This document shows positions 36,016 to 43,606 of a DNA stretch of 64,000 nt, piece after piece. The notes below the pieces were generated by a model. That model was not told the DNA's origin and made no database searches. It worked only from the letters and a program-made list of their open reading frames with translations. The position numbers and the translations under genes were made by a program. The stretch spans positions 248,001 through 312,000 of the forward strand of contig NZ_CABVIY010000008.1 in assembly GCF_902498195.1 (NCBI RefSeq), given 5' to 3'. Each line of letters starts with the position of its first letter. Positions within the stretch are counted from its first letter, which is position 1. The DNA is from Pseudomonas fluorescens (GTDB lineage: Bacteria; Pseudomonadota; Gammaproteobacteria; Pseudomonadales; Pseudomonadaceae).

Positions 36016-37119
36016 ATGTCCCTAAGTCGCGTCTCGGTCACCGCGGTGCGCAATCTGCACCCGGTGACCCTCTCCCCCTCTCCCCGAATCAATATTCTTT
36101 ACGGCGCCAACGGCAGCGGAAAGACCAGTGTTCTGGAAGCCATCCACTTGCTGGGGCTTGCCCGTTCGTTTCGCAGTACCCGACTGTTGCCGGTGATTCA
36201 GTACGAACAATTGGCATGCACGGTGTTTGGCCAGGTCGAACTGGCCCAGGGTGGACACAGTGCGCTCGGTGTTTCTCGAGACCGTCAGGGCGAGTTCCAG
36301 ATCCGTATCGATGGGCAAAACGCCCGCAGTGCCGCGCAGCTGGCCGAAATCCTCCCGCTGCAGCTGATCAATCCGGACAGCTTTCGCTTACTGGAAGGCG
36401 CTCCAAAGATCCGACGGCAGTTTCTAGACTGGGGTGTGTTCCACGTGGAACCCCGCTTCATGTCCACCTGGCAGCGTTTGCAGAAGGCCCTGCGCCAGAG
36501 AAACTCTTGGCTGCGGCATGGTACACTTGACGCCGTTTCGCAAGCGGTTTGGGACAGGGAACTGTGCCAGGCCAGCGCTGAAATCGATGAATACCGCCGC
36601 GCTTATATCAAAGCCTTGAAGCCAGTCTTTGAACAAACCTTGAGCGAACTGGTTGAGCTCGAAGGTTTAACGCTCAGCTATTACCGAGGTTGGGACAAAG
36701 ACCGGGAGCTGAGTGCCGTGCTCGCCGGGTCCCTTCAGAGGGATCAGCAAATGGGTCATACCCAGGCTGGACCACAACGCGCTGATTTGCGTCTCAGACT
36801 GGGCGCACACAATGCCGCGGATATCTTGTCCCGCGGACAGCAGAAGTTGGTGGTATGTGCTTTGCGGATTGCCCAGGGGCATCTGGTCAGCCAGGCACGA
36901 CGCGGTCAGTGTATTTATCTGGTGGATGACCTGCCGTCCGAACTGGACGAGCACCACCGTCGCGCGCTTTGCCGCTTGCTGGAAGACTTACGCTGCCAGG
37001 TGTTTATTACCTGTGTAGATCACGAATTATTGAGGGAAGGCTGGCAGACGGAAACGCCAGTCGCTCTGTTCCACGTGGAACAGGGCCGTATCACCCAGAC
37101 CCACGACCATCGGGAGTGA
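36016..37119 (+). CDS. recF: DNA replication/repair protein RecF
   Basis: A 367-residue SMC-like ATPase (ILYGANGSGKTSVLEAIHLL Walker A; LSRGQQKLVVCALRIAQ signature; CIYLVDDLPSELD Walker B). It loads RecA at gaps with RecO and RecR. Two parS sites lie in its coding sequence. Confidence 0.98.
   Translation: MSLSRVSVTAVRNLHPVTLSPSPRINILYGANGSGKTSVLEAIHLLGLARSFRSTRLLPVIQYEQLACTVFGQVELAQGGHSALGVSRDRQGEFQIRIDGQNARSAAQLAEILPLQLINPDSFRLLEGAPKIRRQFLDWGVFHVEPRFMSTWQRLQKALRQRNSWLRHGTLDAVSQAVWDRELCQASAEIDEYRRAYIKALKPVFEQTLSELVELEGLTLSYYRGWDKDRELSAVLAGSLQRDQQMGHTQAGPQRADLRLRLGAHNAADILSRGQQKLVVCALRIAQGHLVSQARRGQCIYLVDDLPSELDEHHRRALCRLLEDLRCQVFITCVDHELLREGWQTETPVALFHVEQGRITQTHDHRE
36437..36452. other. parS centromere site in recF (first)
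   Basis: TGTTCCACGTGGAACC, a consensus Pseudomonas parS, about 3.3 kb right of oriC. Confidence 0.93.
37067..37082. other. parS centromere site in recF (second)
   Basis: TGTTCCACGTGGAACA, a perfect 16-base palindrome near the recF 3' end, 630 bases from the first. Confidence 0.95.
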
Positions 37120-37124
37120 AGGCA

Positions 37125-39542
37125 TTGAGCGAAGAAAATACGTACGACTCAACGAGCATTAAAGTGCTGAAAGGCCTGGATGCCGTACGCAAACGTCCCG
37201 GTATGTACATTGGTGACACCGACGATGGTAGCGGTCTACACCACATGGTCTTCGAGGTGGTCGACAACTCGATCGACGAAGCGCTGGCTGGCCACTGCGA
37301 CGACATCAGCATCATCATTCACCCGGATGAATCCATCACCGTTCGCGACAACGGCCGTGGTATCCCGGTAGACGTGCACAAAGAAGAAGGCGTTTCGGCA
37401 GCCGAGGTCATCATGACCGTGCTGCACGCCGGCGGTAAGTTCGACGACAACTCCTACAAAGTTTCCGGCGGTCTGCACGGCGTAGGTGTGTCGGTGGTAA
37501 ACGCCCTGTCTGAAGAGCTTGTTCTCACAGTGCGCCGTAGCGGCAAGATCTGGGAACAAACCTACGTTCACGGTGTTCCTCAAGAACCGATGAAAATCGT
37601 CGGTGACAGCGAGTCCACGGGTACGCAGATTCACTTCAAGCCTTCGGCTGAAACCTTCAAGAACATCCACTTCAGCTGGGACATCCTGGCCAAGCGGATT
37701 CGTGAACTGTCCTTCCTCAACTCCGGTGTCGGTATCGTCCTCAAGGATGAACGCAGCGGCAAGGAAGAGCTGTTCAAGTACGAAGGCGGCCTGCGCGCAT
37801 TCGTTGAGTACCTGAACACCAACAAGACCGCGGTCAACCAGGTGTTCCACTTCAACATCCAGCGCGAAGACGGCATCGGCGTGGAAATCGCTCTGCAGTG
37901 GAACGACAGCTTCAACGAGAACCTGTTGTGCTTCACCAACAACATTCCCCAGCGCGATGGCGGGACTCACCTGGTGGGTTTCCGTTCAGCACTGACGCGT
38001 AACCTGAACACCTACATCGAAGCCGAAGGCCTGGCGAAGAAACACAAGGTTGCCACCACCGGTGACGATGCTCGTGAAGGCCTGACCGCAATCATCTCGG
38101 TGAAAGTGCCGGATCCGAAGTTCAGTTCCCAGACCAAAGACAAGCTGGTGTCTTCCGAAGTGAAGACCGCTGTCGAGCAGGAAATGGGCAAGTACTTCTC
38201 CGACTTCCTCCTGGAAAACCCGAACGAAGCCAAGCTGGTTGTCGGCAAGATGATCGACGCCGCGCGTGCCCGTGAAGCGGCCCGCAAGGCCCGTGAGATG
38301 ACACGCCGCAAAGGCGCCCTGGACATCGCCGGCCTGCCGGGCAAACTGGCTGACTGCCAGGAAAAGGACCCTGCCCTGTCCGAACTGTACCTCGTGGAAG
38401 GTGACTCTGCTGGCGGCTCCGCCAAGCAGGGGCGTAACCGCAAGACGCAAGCGATCCTGCCGCTCAAGGGTAAGATCCTGAACGTCGAGAAGGCGCGTTT
38501 CGACAAGATGATCTCTTCCCAGGAAGTGGGCACCTTGATCACCGCGCTGGGCTGTGGCATTGGCCGCGACGAGTACAACATCGACAAGCTGCGCTATCAC
38601 AACATCATCATCATGACCGATGCTGACGTTGACGGTTCGCACATCCGTACCCTGCTGCTGACCTTCTTCTTCCGTCAGCTGCCCGAGCTGATCGAGCGCG
38701 GCTACATCTACATCGCCCAGCCACCGCTGTACAAGGTCAAGAAAGGCAAGCAAGAGCAATACATCAAAGACGACGACGCCATGGAAGAGTACATGACGCA
38801 GTCGGCCCTGGAAGACGCGAGCCTGCACCTGAACGAAGAAGCACCGGGTATCTCCGGTGAAGCCCTTGAGCGCCTGGTGAATGATTTCCGCCTGGTGATG
38901 AAGACCCTCAAGCGTCTGTCGCGCCTGTACCCACAGGAACTGACCGAGCACTTCATCTACCTGCCGGCCGTCAGCCTGGAGCAACTGTCCGATCACGCAG
39001 CGATGCAGGATTGGCTGGCCCAGTATGAAGTCCGTCTGCGCACCGTCGAGAAGTCTGGCCTGGTGTACAAGGCCAGCTTGCGCGAAGACCGCGAACGTAA
39101 CGTCTGGCTGCCAGAGGTCGAACTGATCTCCCACGGCCTGTCGAACTACGTCACGTTCAACCGCGATTTCTTTGGCAGCAACGACTACAAGACCGTCGTT
39201 TCCCTGGGCGCGCAGCTGAGCACCCTGCTGGACGAAGGCGCCTACATCCAGCGCGGCGAGCGTAAGAAAGCAGTCACCGAGTTCAAGGAAGCCCTGGAAT
39301 GGCTGATGACTGAAAGCACCAAGCGTCACACCATCCAGCGATACAAAGGTCTGGGCGAGATGAACCCGGATCAGCTGTGGGAAACCACCATGGACCCAAG
39401 CGTACGCCGGATGCTCAAAGTGACCATCGAAGACGCCATTGGCGCAGACCAGATCTTCAACACCTTGATGGGTGATGCGGTCGAACCTCGCCGTGATTTC
39501 ATCGAAAGCAACGCCCTGGCGGTGTCCAACCTGGATTTCTGA
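37125..39542 (+). CDS. gyrB: DNA gyrase subunit B
   Basis: An 805-residue type II topoisomerase ATPase subunit. The start is TTG at 37125-37127, preceded by GGGAG. It gives SEENTYDSTSIKVLKGLDAVRKRPGMYIGD, as in other Pseudomonas, and is preferred over an upstream in-frame ATG inside recF. The GHKL ATPase fold (EVVDNSIDEALAGH, GGLHGVGVSVVNALS) is followed by the TOPRIM domain (LVEGDSAGG, DADVDGSHI). With GyrA it introduces negative supercoils. Confidence 0.97.
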   Translation: MSEENTYDSTSIKVLKGLDAVRKRPGMYIGDTDDGSGLHHMVFEVVDNSIDEALAGHCDDISIIIHPDESITVRDNGRGIPVDVHKEEGVSAAEVIMTVLHAGGKFDDNSYKVSGGLHGVGVSVVNALSEELVLTVRRSGKIWEQTYVHGVPQEPMKIVGDSESTGTQIHFKPSAETFKNIHFSWDILAKRIRELSFLNSGVGIVLKDERSGKEELFKYEGGLRAFVEYLNTNKTAVNQVFHFNIQREDGIGVEIALQWNDSFNENLLCFTNNIPQRDGGTHLVGFRSALTRNLNTYIEAEGLAKKHKVATTGDDAREGLTAIISVKVPDPKFSSQTKDKLVSSEVKTAVEQEMGKYFSDFLLENPNEAKLVVGKMIDAARAREAARKAREMTRRKGALDIAGLPGKLADCQEKDPALSELYLVEGDSAGGSAKQGRNRKTQAILPLKGKILNVEKARFDKMISSQEVGTLITALGCGIGRDEYNIDKLRYHNIIIMTDADVDGSHIRTLLLTFFFRQLPELIERGYIYIAQPPLYKVKKGKQEQYIKDDDAMEEYMTQSALEDASLHLNEEAPGISGEALERLVNDFRLVMKTLKRLSRLYPQELTEHFIYLPAVSLEQLSDHAAMQDWLAQYEVRLRTVEKSGLVYKASLREDRERNVWLPEVELISHGLSNYVTFNRDFFGSNDYKTVVSLGAQLSTLLDEGAYIQRGERKKAVTEFKEALEWLMTESTKRHTIQRYKGLGEMNPDQLWETTMDPSVRRMLKVTIEDAIGADQIFNTLMGDAVEPRRDFIESNALAVSNLDF

Positions 39543-39562
39543 TTCAGGTTACCCACCAAACG

Positions 39563-39595
39563 AAAAAGGCCAACGCTCATGCGTTGGCCTTTTTT
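39563..39595 (+). terminator. terminator of gyrB (bidirectional)
   Basis: AAAAAGGCCAACGC, TCATG-type loop, GCGTTGGCCTTTTT, between gyrB and the convergent response-regulator gene. Confidence 0.93.
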
Positions 39596-39619
39596 ATTGC
39601 CTGCAAACGCCCACGATCT

Positions 39620-40339
39620 CTACTCGGTCGCCGTCGGCACACTCTCCAACCGATACCCATACCCGTAGATCGTCAGCAGCTGCCAGCCACGATCAGCCGT
39701 CAGCCCAAGCTTGTTGCGCAGGCGATAGATGTGCGTATCCAACGGCCGTGAAGACTCTACTTCTTCATGGGGCCATAACCGTTGGTAAAGGTACTCACGT
39801 GATAGCGGTCGGCCCAGATTGGTGAATAGGCATTTCGCCAGGCGATACTCCCGTTCGGTCATGACGATGGGGCGGCCCGAGCGGTTGACGGTCAGTTCGG
39901 CATCGTCGAACACCAGGTCTGTGAAGCTCAGCACTTCGGCGGAGGCGCTTCGCTGATGGCCGTGTCGGCGCAAAACCGCCGCTACGCGTGCCTTCAATTC
40001 ATTGGGGCGGAACGGCTTGCTCACGTAGTCGTCGGCTCCGGCATCCAGGGCCTGGACGATGTCGCTTTCGGTATCGCGGCTGGTGAGCATGATGGCTGAA
40101 GGCGGCGCGTCCATGTGTTCGCGGGTCCAGCGTAAGAGTGCCAGGCCACTGAGATCAGGCAGTTGCCAGTCGAGGATGAGCAGGTCGTAGGTTTCCCGGC
40201 GCAGTTGACGCAACAGGTCCTCTCCCCTCTCAAAGCTGTGCAAGGACCAGGCATCCTCTACCGGTTCTGTCATCTGAAGCAGGGTCTGTTCCACCCGGCG
40301 CAGTTCAGCAGGTTCGTCGTCCAGTATCGCGACACGCAT
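39620..40339 (-). CDS. OmpR-family response regulator
   Basis: A 239-residue regulator. Its receiver domain has the acidic pair Asp7/Asp8, phospho-acceptor Asp57 (LLILDWQLPDLSG), Thr86 and Lys108 (KPF). The C-terminal winged helix (VMTEREYRLAKCLFTNLGRPLSREYLYQRLWPHEE ... LDTHIYRLRNKL) binds DNA. It diverges from a sensor kinase gene, its likely partner. AAGGA lies before the ATG. The signal and targets are unknown. Confidence 0.93.
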   Translation of the reverse strand: MRVAILDDEPAELRRVEQTLLQMTEPVEDAWSLHSFERGEDLLRQLRRETYDLLILDWQLPDLSGLALLRWTREHMDAPPSAIMLTSRDTESDIVQALDAGADDYVSKPFRPNELKARVAAVLRRHGHQRSASAEVLSFTDLVFDDAELTVNRSGRPIVMTEREYRLAKCLFTNLGRPLSREYLYQRLWPHEEVESSRPLDTHIYRLRNKLGLTADRGWQLLTIYGYGYRLESVPTATE

Positions 40340-40473
40340 GGGCGATCATTCCTTGGGCTCTGGGGGTAATACGCTGTTACTAAGACAATAGCCACTGGTG
40401 AGCAGGAGTGAAAGAAAGCGGCCTGCCGTTGGTCCGCTATGATTTCAGTCATCCATTGCGACCGGGGTGATCC

Positions 40474-40518
40474 ATGAACCACATTCGCCGTTCCATCAGT
40501 GTTGCCTGCGATGGATGA
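40474..40518 (+). CDS. short leader ORF overlapping the sensor kinase start
   Basis: ATG with a good upstream GGGGTGA reads MNHIRRSISVACDG and stops at 40516-40518, just past the kinase ATG at 40511 (ATGGATGA). The kinase ATG has no clear ribosome site of its own, so it may depend on re-initiation after this leader. It is tentative. Confidence 0.4.
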   Translation: MNHIRRSISVACDG

Positions 40519-42040
40519 GCACAACCACGAAAGCCGCGAGCCGACCCAAGTCCAATGGCTGTTCAGGAAGTTGGTGCGTGAATGGCTTTGGATAAGTCTG
40601 GTGTTGTTGCCGGTGACGGCGCTGCTGTCTTACCTCATTCAACTCAAGCTGCTCGATCCAACACCCGACTTGGGCGCCTTGCTCTCGGTGGTACTGCTGA
40701 TGTGCGTTCTAGGCTTGCTGCTGTGGTTGCCGCGCCTGGCGCTGTGGCTAACCCTCGCGGGCATGGGCTGTGCGTTGTTGACCAGCGTCGGGATGGCGGA
40801 GCTACAGCGATGGTGGTCACCGATCCCCAGCATGCTCGGCATGCTGCTCGGTTATCTGGTGTGGAACTGGCGGCGACTCAGCGGTGTGTTGACCTATTTC
40901 GGGTGGGAGCTGGCGCGTCTTGATAGCGAGCCGAAAATCCTGCCTGAGCGTCGGCGTCCGCGCTTTCCCACGGGAGATCGCCTGCAGGGCCAGATCATGG
41001 CGCTTGAGCAGGCCATGAGCCGCACCCGCGATACCCATCGCTTCATTGCCGATGGGCTGGAGTACCTGCCGGTTGCAACCTTGATCAGCGACCCCGCGGG
41101 CCGTGTTCTGTTGGGTAACCTCAGGGCGCGCGAGCTGTTCAGTCATGAATTGGTTGGTCATGACGTTCTTGAGCAATTGGCGCGATTGGGGTATCCGCCA
41201 TTGACGCCAGGCGTGCCGGCGCTGCTGTCCGAGCTGCCGCTGATGGAGTTCCGCGACATTAAGGAGCGCAGCCTGCGTCTGGAACGCGCGCCCTTGCTGC
41301 CCGTGGATGGCGACATACCGGTGGGCTGGTTATTGAGCCTGACCGACCTGAGCGTCGAGCGCGAGGCGCAGGAACAACGCAGTGTGATGCTGCGGTTTCT
41401 GTCACACGACCTGCGAGCGCCCCACTCCGCGATTCTTGCCTTGCTTGATGTGCATCGCCATCAAGTCGGCGGCGATTCACGACTGTTCGTGCAGATCGAA
41501 TTGCAGGTACGCCGGGCGCTGCAACTGACTGATGGCTTCGTCCAGTTAGCAAAGGCCGAGTCCGACGCTTATCAGTTTCAACCCAGCCTGTTTGCGATGC
41601 TGGTGCTGGATGTATTTGATCAGGCGTTGCCGATCGCCCAGCAGAAGCAGATCGAGTTGCTGCAGCAGATTGACGAGCAGGCGCAGGAAAGTCTGATCAT
41701 GGCGGATCAGGCGCTGCTGACCCGGGCGCTGTTCAATCTCTTGGAGAACGCCATCAAATACAGCGCCAACGGCACCTCTGTGAATGTGCAGGTCAGTTGC
41801 AGCGAGGGATGGTTGACCTGTGAGTTGATGGATCAAGGCAAGGGAATCGCCGCGCAGGAGCTGCCCGAGCTGTTCAGCCAATATCGGCGCTTTTCCTCGG
41901 CTCAGGGCATCGACGGCGTCGGTTTGGGACTGTCGATGGTCAAGGCTGTGGTGGACCGACACGGGGGACGGATAGAGTGCCGAAGTGTGATCGGAGAAGG
42001 CACCTGTTTCACGCTGTATCTACCTCTGTACGACGAATGA
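40511..42040 (+). CDS. sensor histidine kinase resembling CHASE2 kinases but lacking the CHASE2 loop
   Basis: 509 residues. Hydrophobic segments at about residues 20-125 precede a PAS-like region (ADGLEYLPVATLISDPAGRVLLGNLRARELF), the dimerisation H-box FLSHDLRAPHS (His299) and a catalytic domain (LFNLLENAIKYSANG, MDQGKGI, VGLGLSMVKAVVDRHGG). The N-terminus (RKLVREWLWISLVLLPVTALLSYL) and the juxtamembrane YLVWNWRRLSGVLTYFGWELARLDSEP resemble CHASE2 sensors, but the large periplasmic domain expected between them is missing. It pairs with the divergent regulator. Confidence 0.88.
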   Translation: MDEHNHESREPTQVQWLFRKLVREWLWISLVLLPVTALLSYLIQLKLLDPTPDLGALLSVVLLMCVLGLLLWLPRLALWLTLAGMGCALLTSVGMAELQRWWSPIPSMLGMLLGYLVWNWRRLSGVLTYFGWELARLDSEPKILPERRRPRFPTGDRLQGQIMALEQAMSRTRDTHRFIADGLEYLPVATLISDPAGRVLLGNLRARELFSHELVGHDVLEQLARLGYPPLTPGVPALLSELPLMEFRDIKERSLRLERAPLLPVDGDIPVGWLLSLTDLSVEREAQEQRSVMLRFLSHDLRAPHSAILALLDVHRHQVGGDSRLFVQIELQVRRALQLTDGFVQLAKAESDAYQFQPSLFAMLVLDVFDQALPIAQQKQIELLQQIDEQAQESLIMADQALLTRALFNLLENAIKYSANGTSVNVQVSCSEGWLTCELMDQGKGIAAQELPELFSQYRRFSSAQGIDGVGLGLSMVKAVVDRHGGRIECRSVIGEGTCFTLYLPLYDE

Positions 42041-42220
42041 AACAGTCGAATGACAGGTATAAAAAAACCGGCTATATCAGCCGGTTTTTTTACGCCCGAA
42101 AAAAACTTATGCACGTTTTTCGGGGTTTTATCTGTTTGAGAAATATGTATATAAATCATCTATTTAGAATCAATTTACAGCGATTTTCTCATAAACGGTA
42201 CACAGGTTATCCACAGAAAC
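42041..42220. other. intergenic region after the sensor kinase, AT-rich with a DnaA box
   Basis: 180 bases between the convergent kinase and plsC genes. It holds a terminator, an AT-rich stretch (about 42110-42200) and a perfect DnaA box (42207-42215). No gene is seen. Confidence 0.6.
42061..42091 (+). terminator. terminator of the sensor kinase gene
   Basis: A-run, ACCGGCT, ATATC, AGCCGGT, T-run: a symmetric hairpin 20 bases past the kinase stop, usable from both sides. Confidence 0.92.
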
Positions 42221-43000
42221 TCAAACGGCCATCTGGTCGTTGGAAGCCGGTGCTTGCGGGGTCGGTGGCAGCGAGCCCATTTCCCGTTGCATCTGTTCGT
42301 TCCAGGCCTGGACGCGGTCGTTCAAATCGGCGATGGCGCGTGGGCCGCTGCCTTCGGCGTACATCGGTGCGCCGATGATGACGGTGATGACCCCCTGCTT
42401 CTTGGCCCACCCCAACTTTGGCCAGAACTTGCCAGCGTTATGCGCAATGGGCAGCACCGGCAGGTCTGCGTTGACTGCCAGCGCGGATCCGCTGCGGGAG
42501 AACTTGCCAACGGTGCCGAAAGGTACGCGGGTGCCTTCAGGGAAAATCAGTACCCAGACGTTGTCCTTGAGCAGCTCATCGCCTTTCGACGCGACCTGCT
42601 TGAGTGCGGCTTTCGGGTTGTCACGATCGATGGCGATCGGTCGCAGCATCGCCATGGCCCAGCCGAAGAACGGTACATACAACAGCTCACGCTTGAGCAC
42701 CTGGCTCAATGGCGAGAAGTAGGCCGAAAGAAAGAACGTCTCCCAGGTGCTCTGGTGATTCGACACAATCACACAGGGCCGATCAGGCACATGCTCTTCG
42801 CCCCTCACTTCGTAGCGAATACCCAGGAACACCTTGCTCAACCACAAGGCGCAGCGGCACCAATACACGTTAATGAAGCGATAACGCGCCTTGAACGGCA
42901 GGAAGGGCGCGATAAAAAAGCTCAGGCTGCACCACAGCAGGGAACTGGTGCCCAGCAGCAGGTAAAAGAGGAAGGTTCTGATGGCCTGCAGTATCGACAT
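42221..43000 (-). CDS. plsC: 1-acylglycerol-3-phosphate O-acyltransferase (PlsC family)
   Basis: About 259 residues. An N-terminal hydrophobic segment (LFYLLLGTSSLLWCSLSFFIAPFL) is followed by the acyltransferase motifs VSNHQSTWETFF and LIFPEGTR. The catalytic box reads H-x4-E rather than the usual H-x4-D. It makes phosphatidic acid at the inner membrane. The ATG at 43000 fits family N-termini. P. aeruginosa has the equivalent gene directly after gyrB. Confidence 0.9.
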   Translation of the reverse strand: MSILQAIRTFLFYLLLGTSSLLWCSLSFFIAPFLPFKARYRFINVYWCRCALWLSKVFLGIRYEVRGEEHVPDRPCVIVSNHQSTWETFFLSAYFSPLSQVLKRELLYVPFFGWAMAMLRPIAIDRDNPKAALKQVASKGDELLKDNVWVLIFPEGTRVPFGTVGKFSRSGSALAVNADLPVLPIAHNAGKFWPKLGWAKKQGVITVIIGAPMYAEGSGPRAIADLNDRVQAWNEQMQREMGSLPPTPQAPASNDQMAV

Positions 43001-43066
43001 GGCGACGTTTACCGTTACGGGCACTGCCCGACTGTTCAAGCGCACTCCCGAACTGTCGAAAGCGCT

Positions 43067-43600
43067 CTAATTGTGGATAAGTTCTGCGGCAATCGCCGCC
43101 AGATCGTCGAAAATCAAAGTGCCTGCCGGTAGGGTCTTGCCCAAAGTCTTTTCGCCTTTCCCGGTCTTAACTAAAACAGGCTGAGAATCGACGGCTTTGG
43201 CGGCTTCCAGGTCACCGAGACTATCGCCGACGAACCAAAGATGGGTCAGCGATACGTTGTAATGGGCGGCGATGTTTTTCAACATCCCGGGTTTTGGCTT
43301 GCGGCAATCGCAACCTTCGTCAGGCCCATGGGGGCAGTAGACGATCAGCCCGACTTCACCACCCTGCTCAGCCACCAGCGAACGCAAGCGTTCGTGCATG
43401 GCATCGAGGGTGGCGATGTCGTAATAGCCGCGAGCGATGCCCGACTGGTTGGTAGCCACTGCTACCGTCCAGCCGGCTTTGCTCAACTGCGCGATGGCCT
43501 CGATCGAACCGGGAAGCGGTATCCACTCCTCCACCGACTTGATGTAAGCGTCGGAGTCGTAATTGATCACTCCGTCCCGATCGAGAATCAGCAGTTTCAA
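43067..43600 (-). CDS. gmhB: D-glycero-beta-D-manno-heptose-1,7-bisphosphate 7-phosphatase
   Basis: A 177-residue HAD phosphatase (LILDRDGVIN with Asp7 and Asp9; TNQSGIARG; a zinc loop CPHGPDEGCDC; KPKPGML; FVGDSLGDLEAA). It acts in ADP-heptose synthesis for LPS core. Six bases separate it from glyS. Confidence 0.95.
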   Translation of the reverse strand: MKLLILDRDGVINYDSDAYIKSVEEWIPLPGSIEAIAQLSKAGWTVAVATNQSGIARGYYDIATLDAMHERLRSLVAEQGGEVGLIVYCPHGPDEGCDCRKPKPGMLKNIAAHYNVSLTHLWFVGDSLGDLEAAKAVDSQPVLVKTGKGEKTLGKTLPAGTLIFDDLAAIAAELIHN

Positions 43601-43606
43601 ACAGTC

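Noticed and set aside
42092..42206. AT-rich stretch as a sign of horizontal transfer
   Set aside because: It is short and intergenic, with no mobile-element ends, integrase or repeats nearby.
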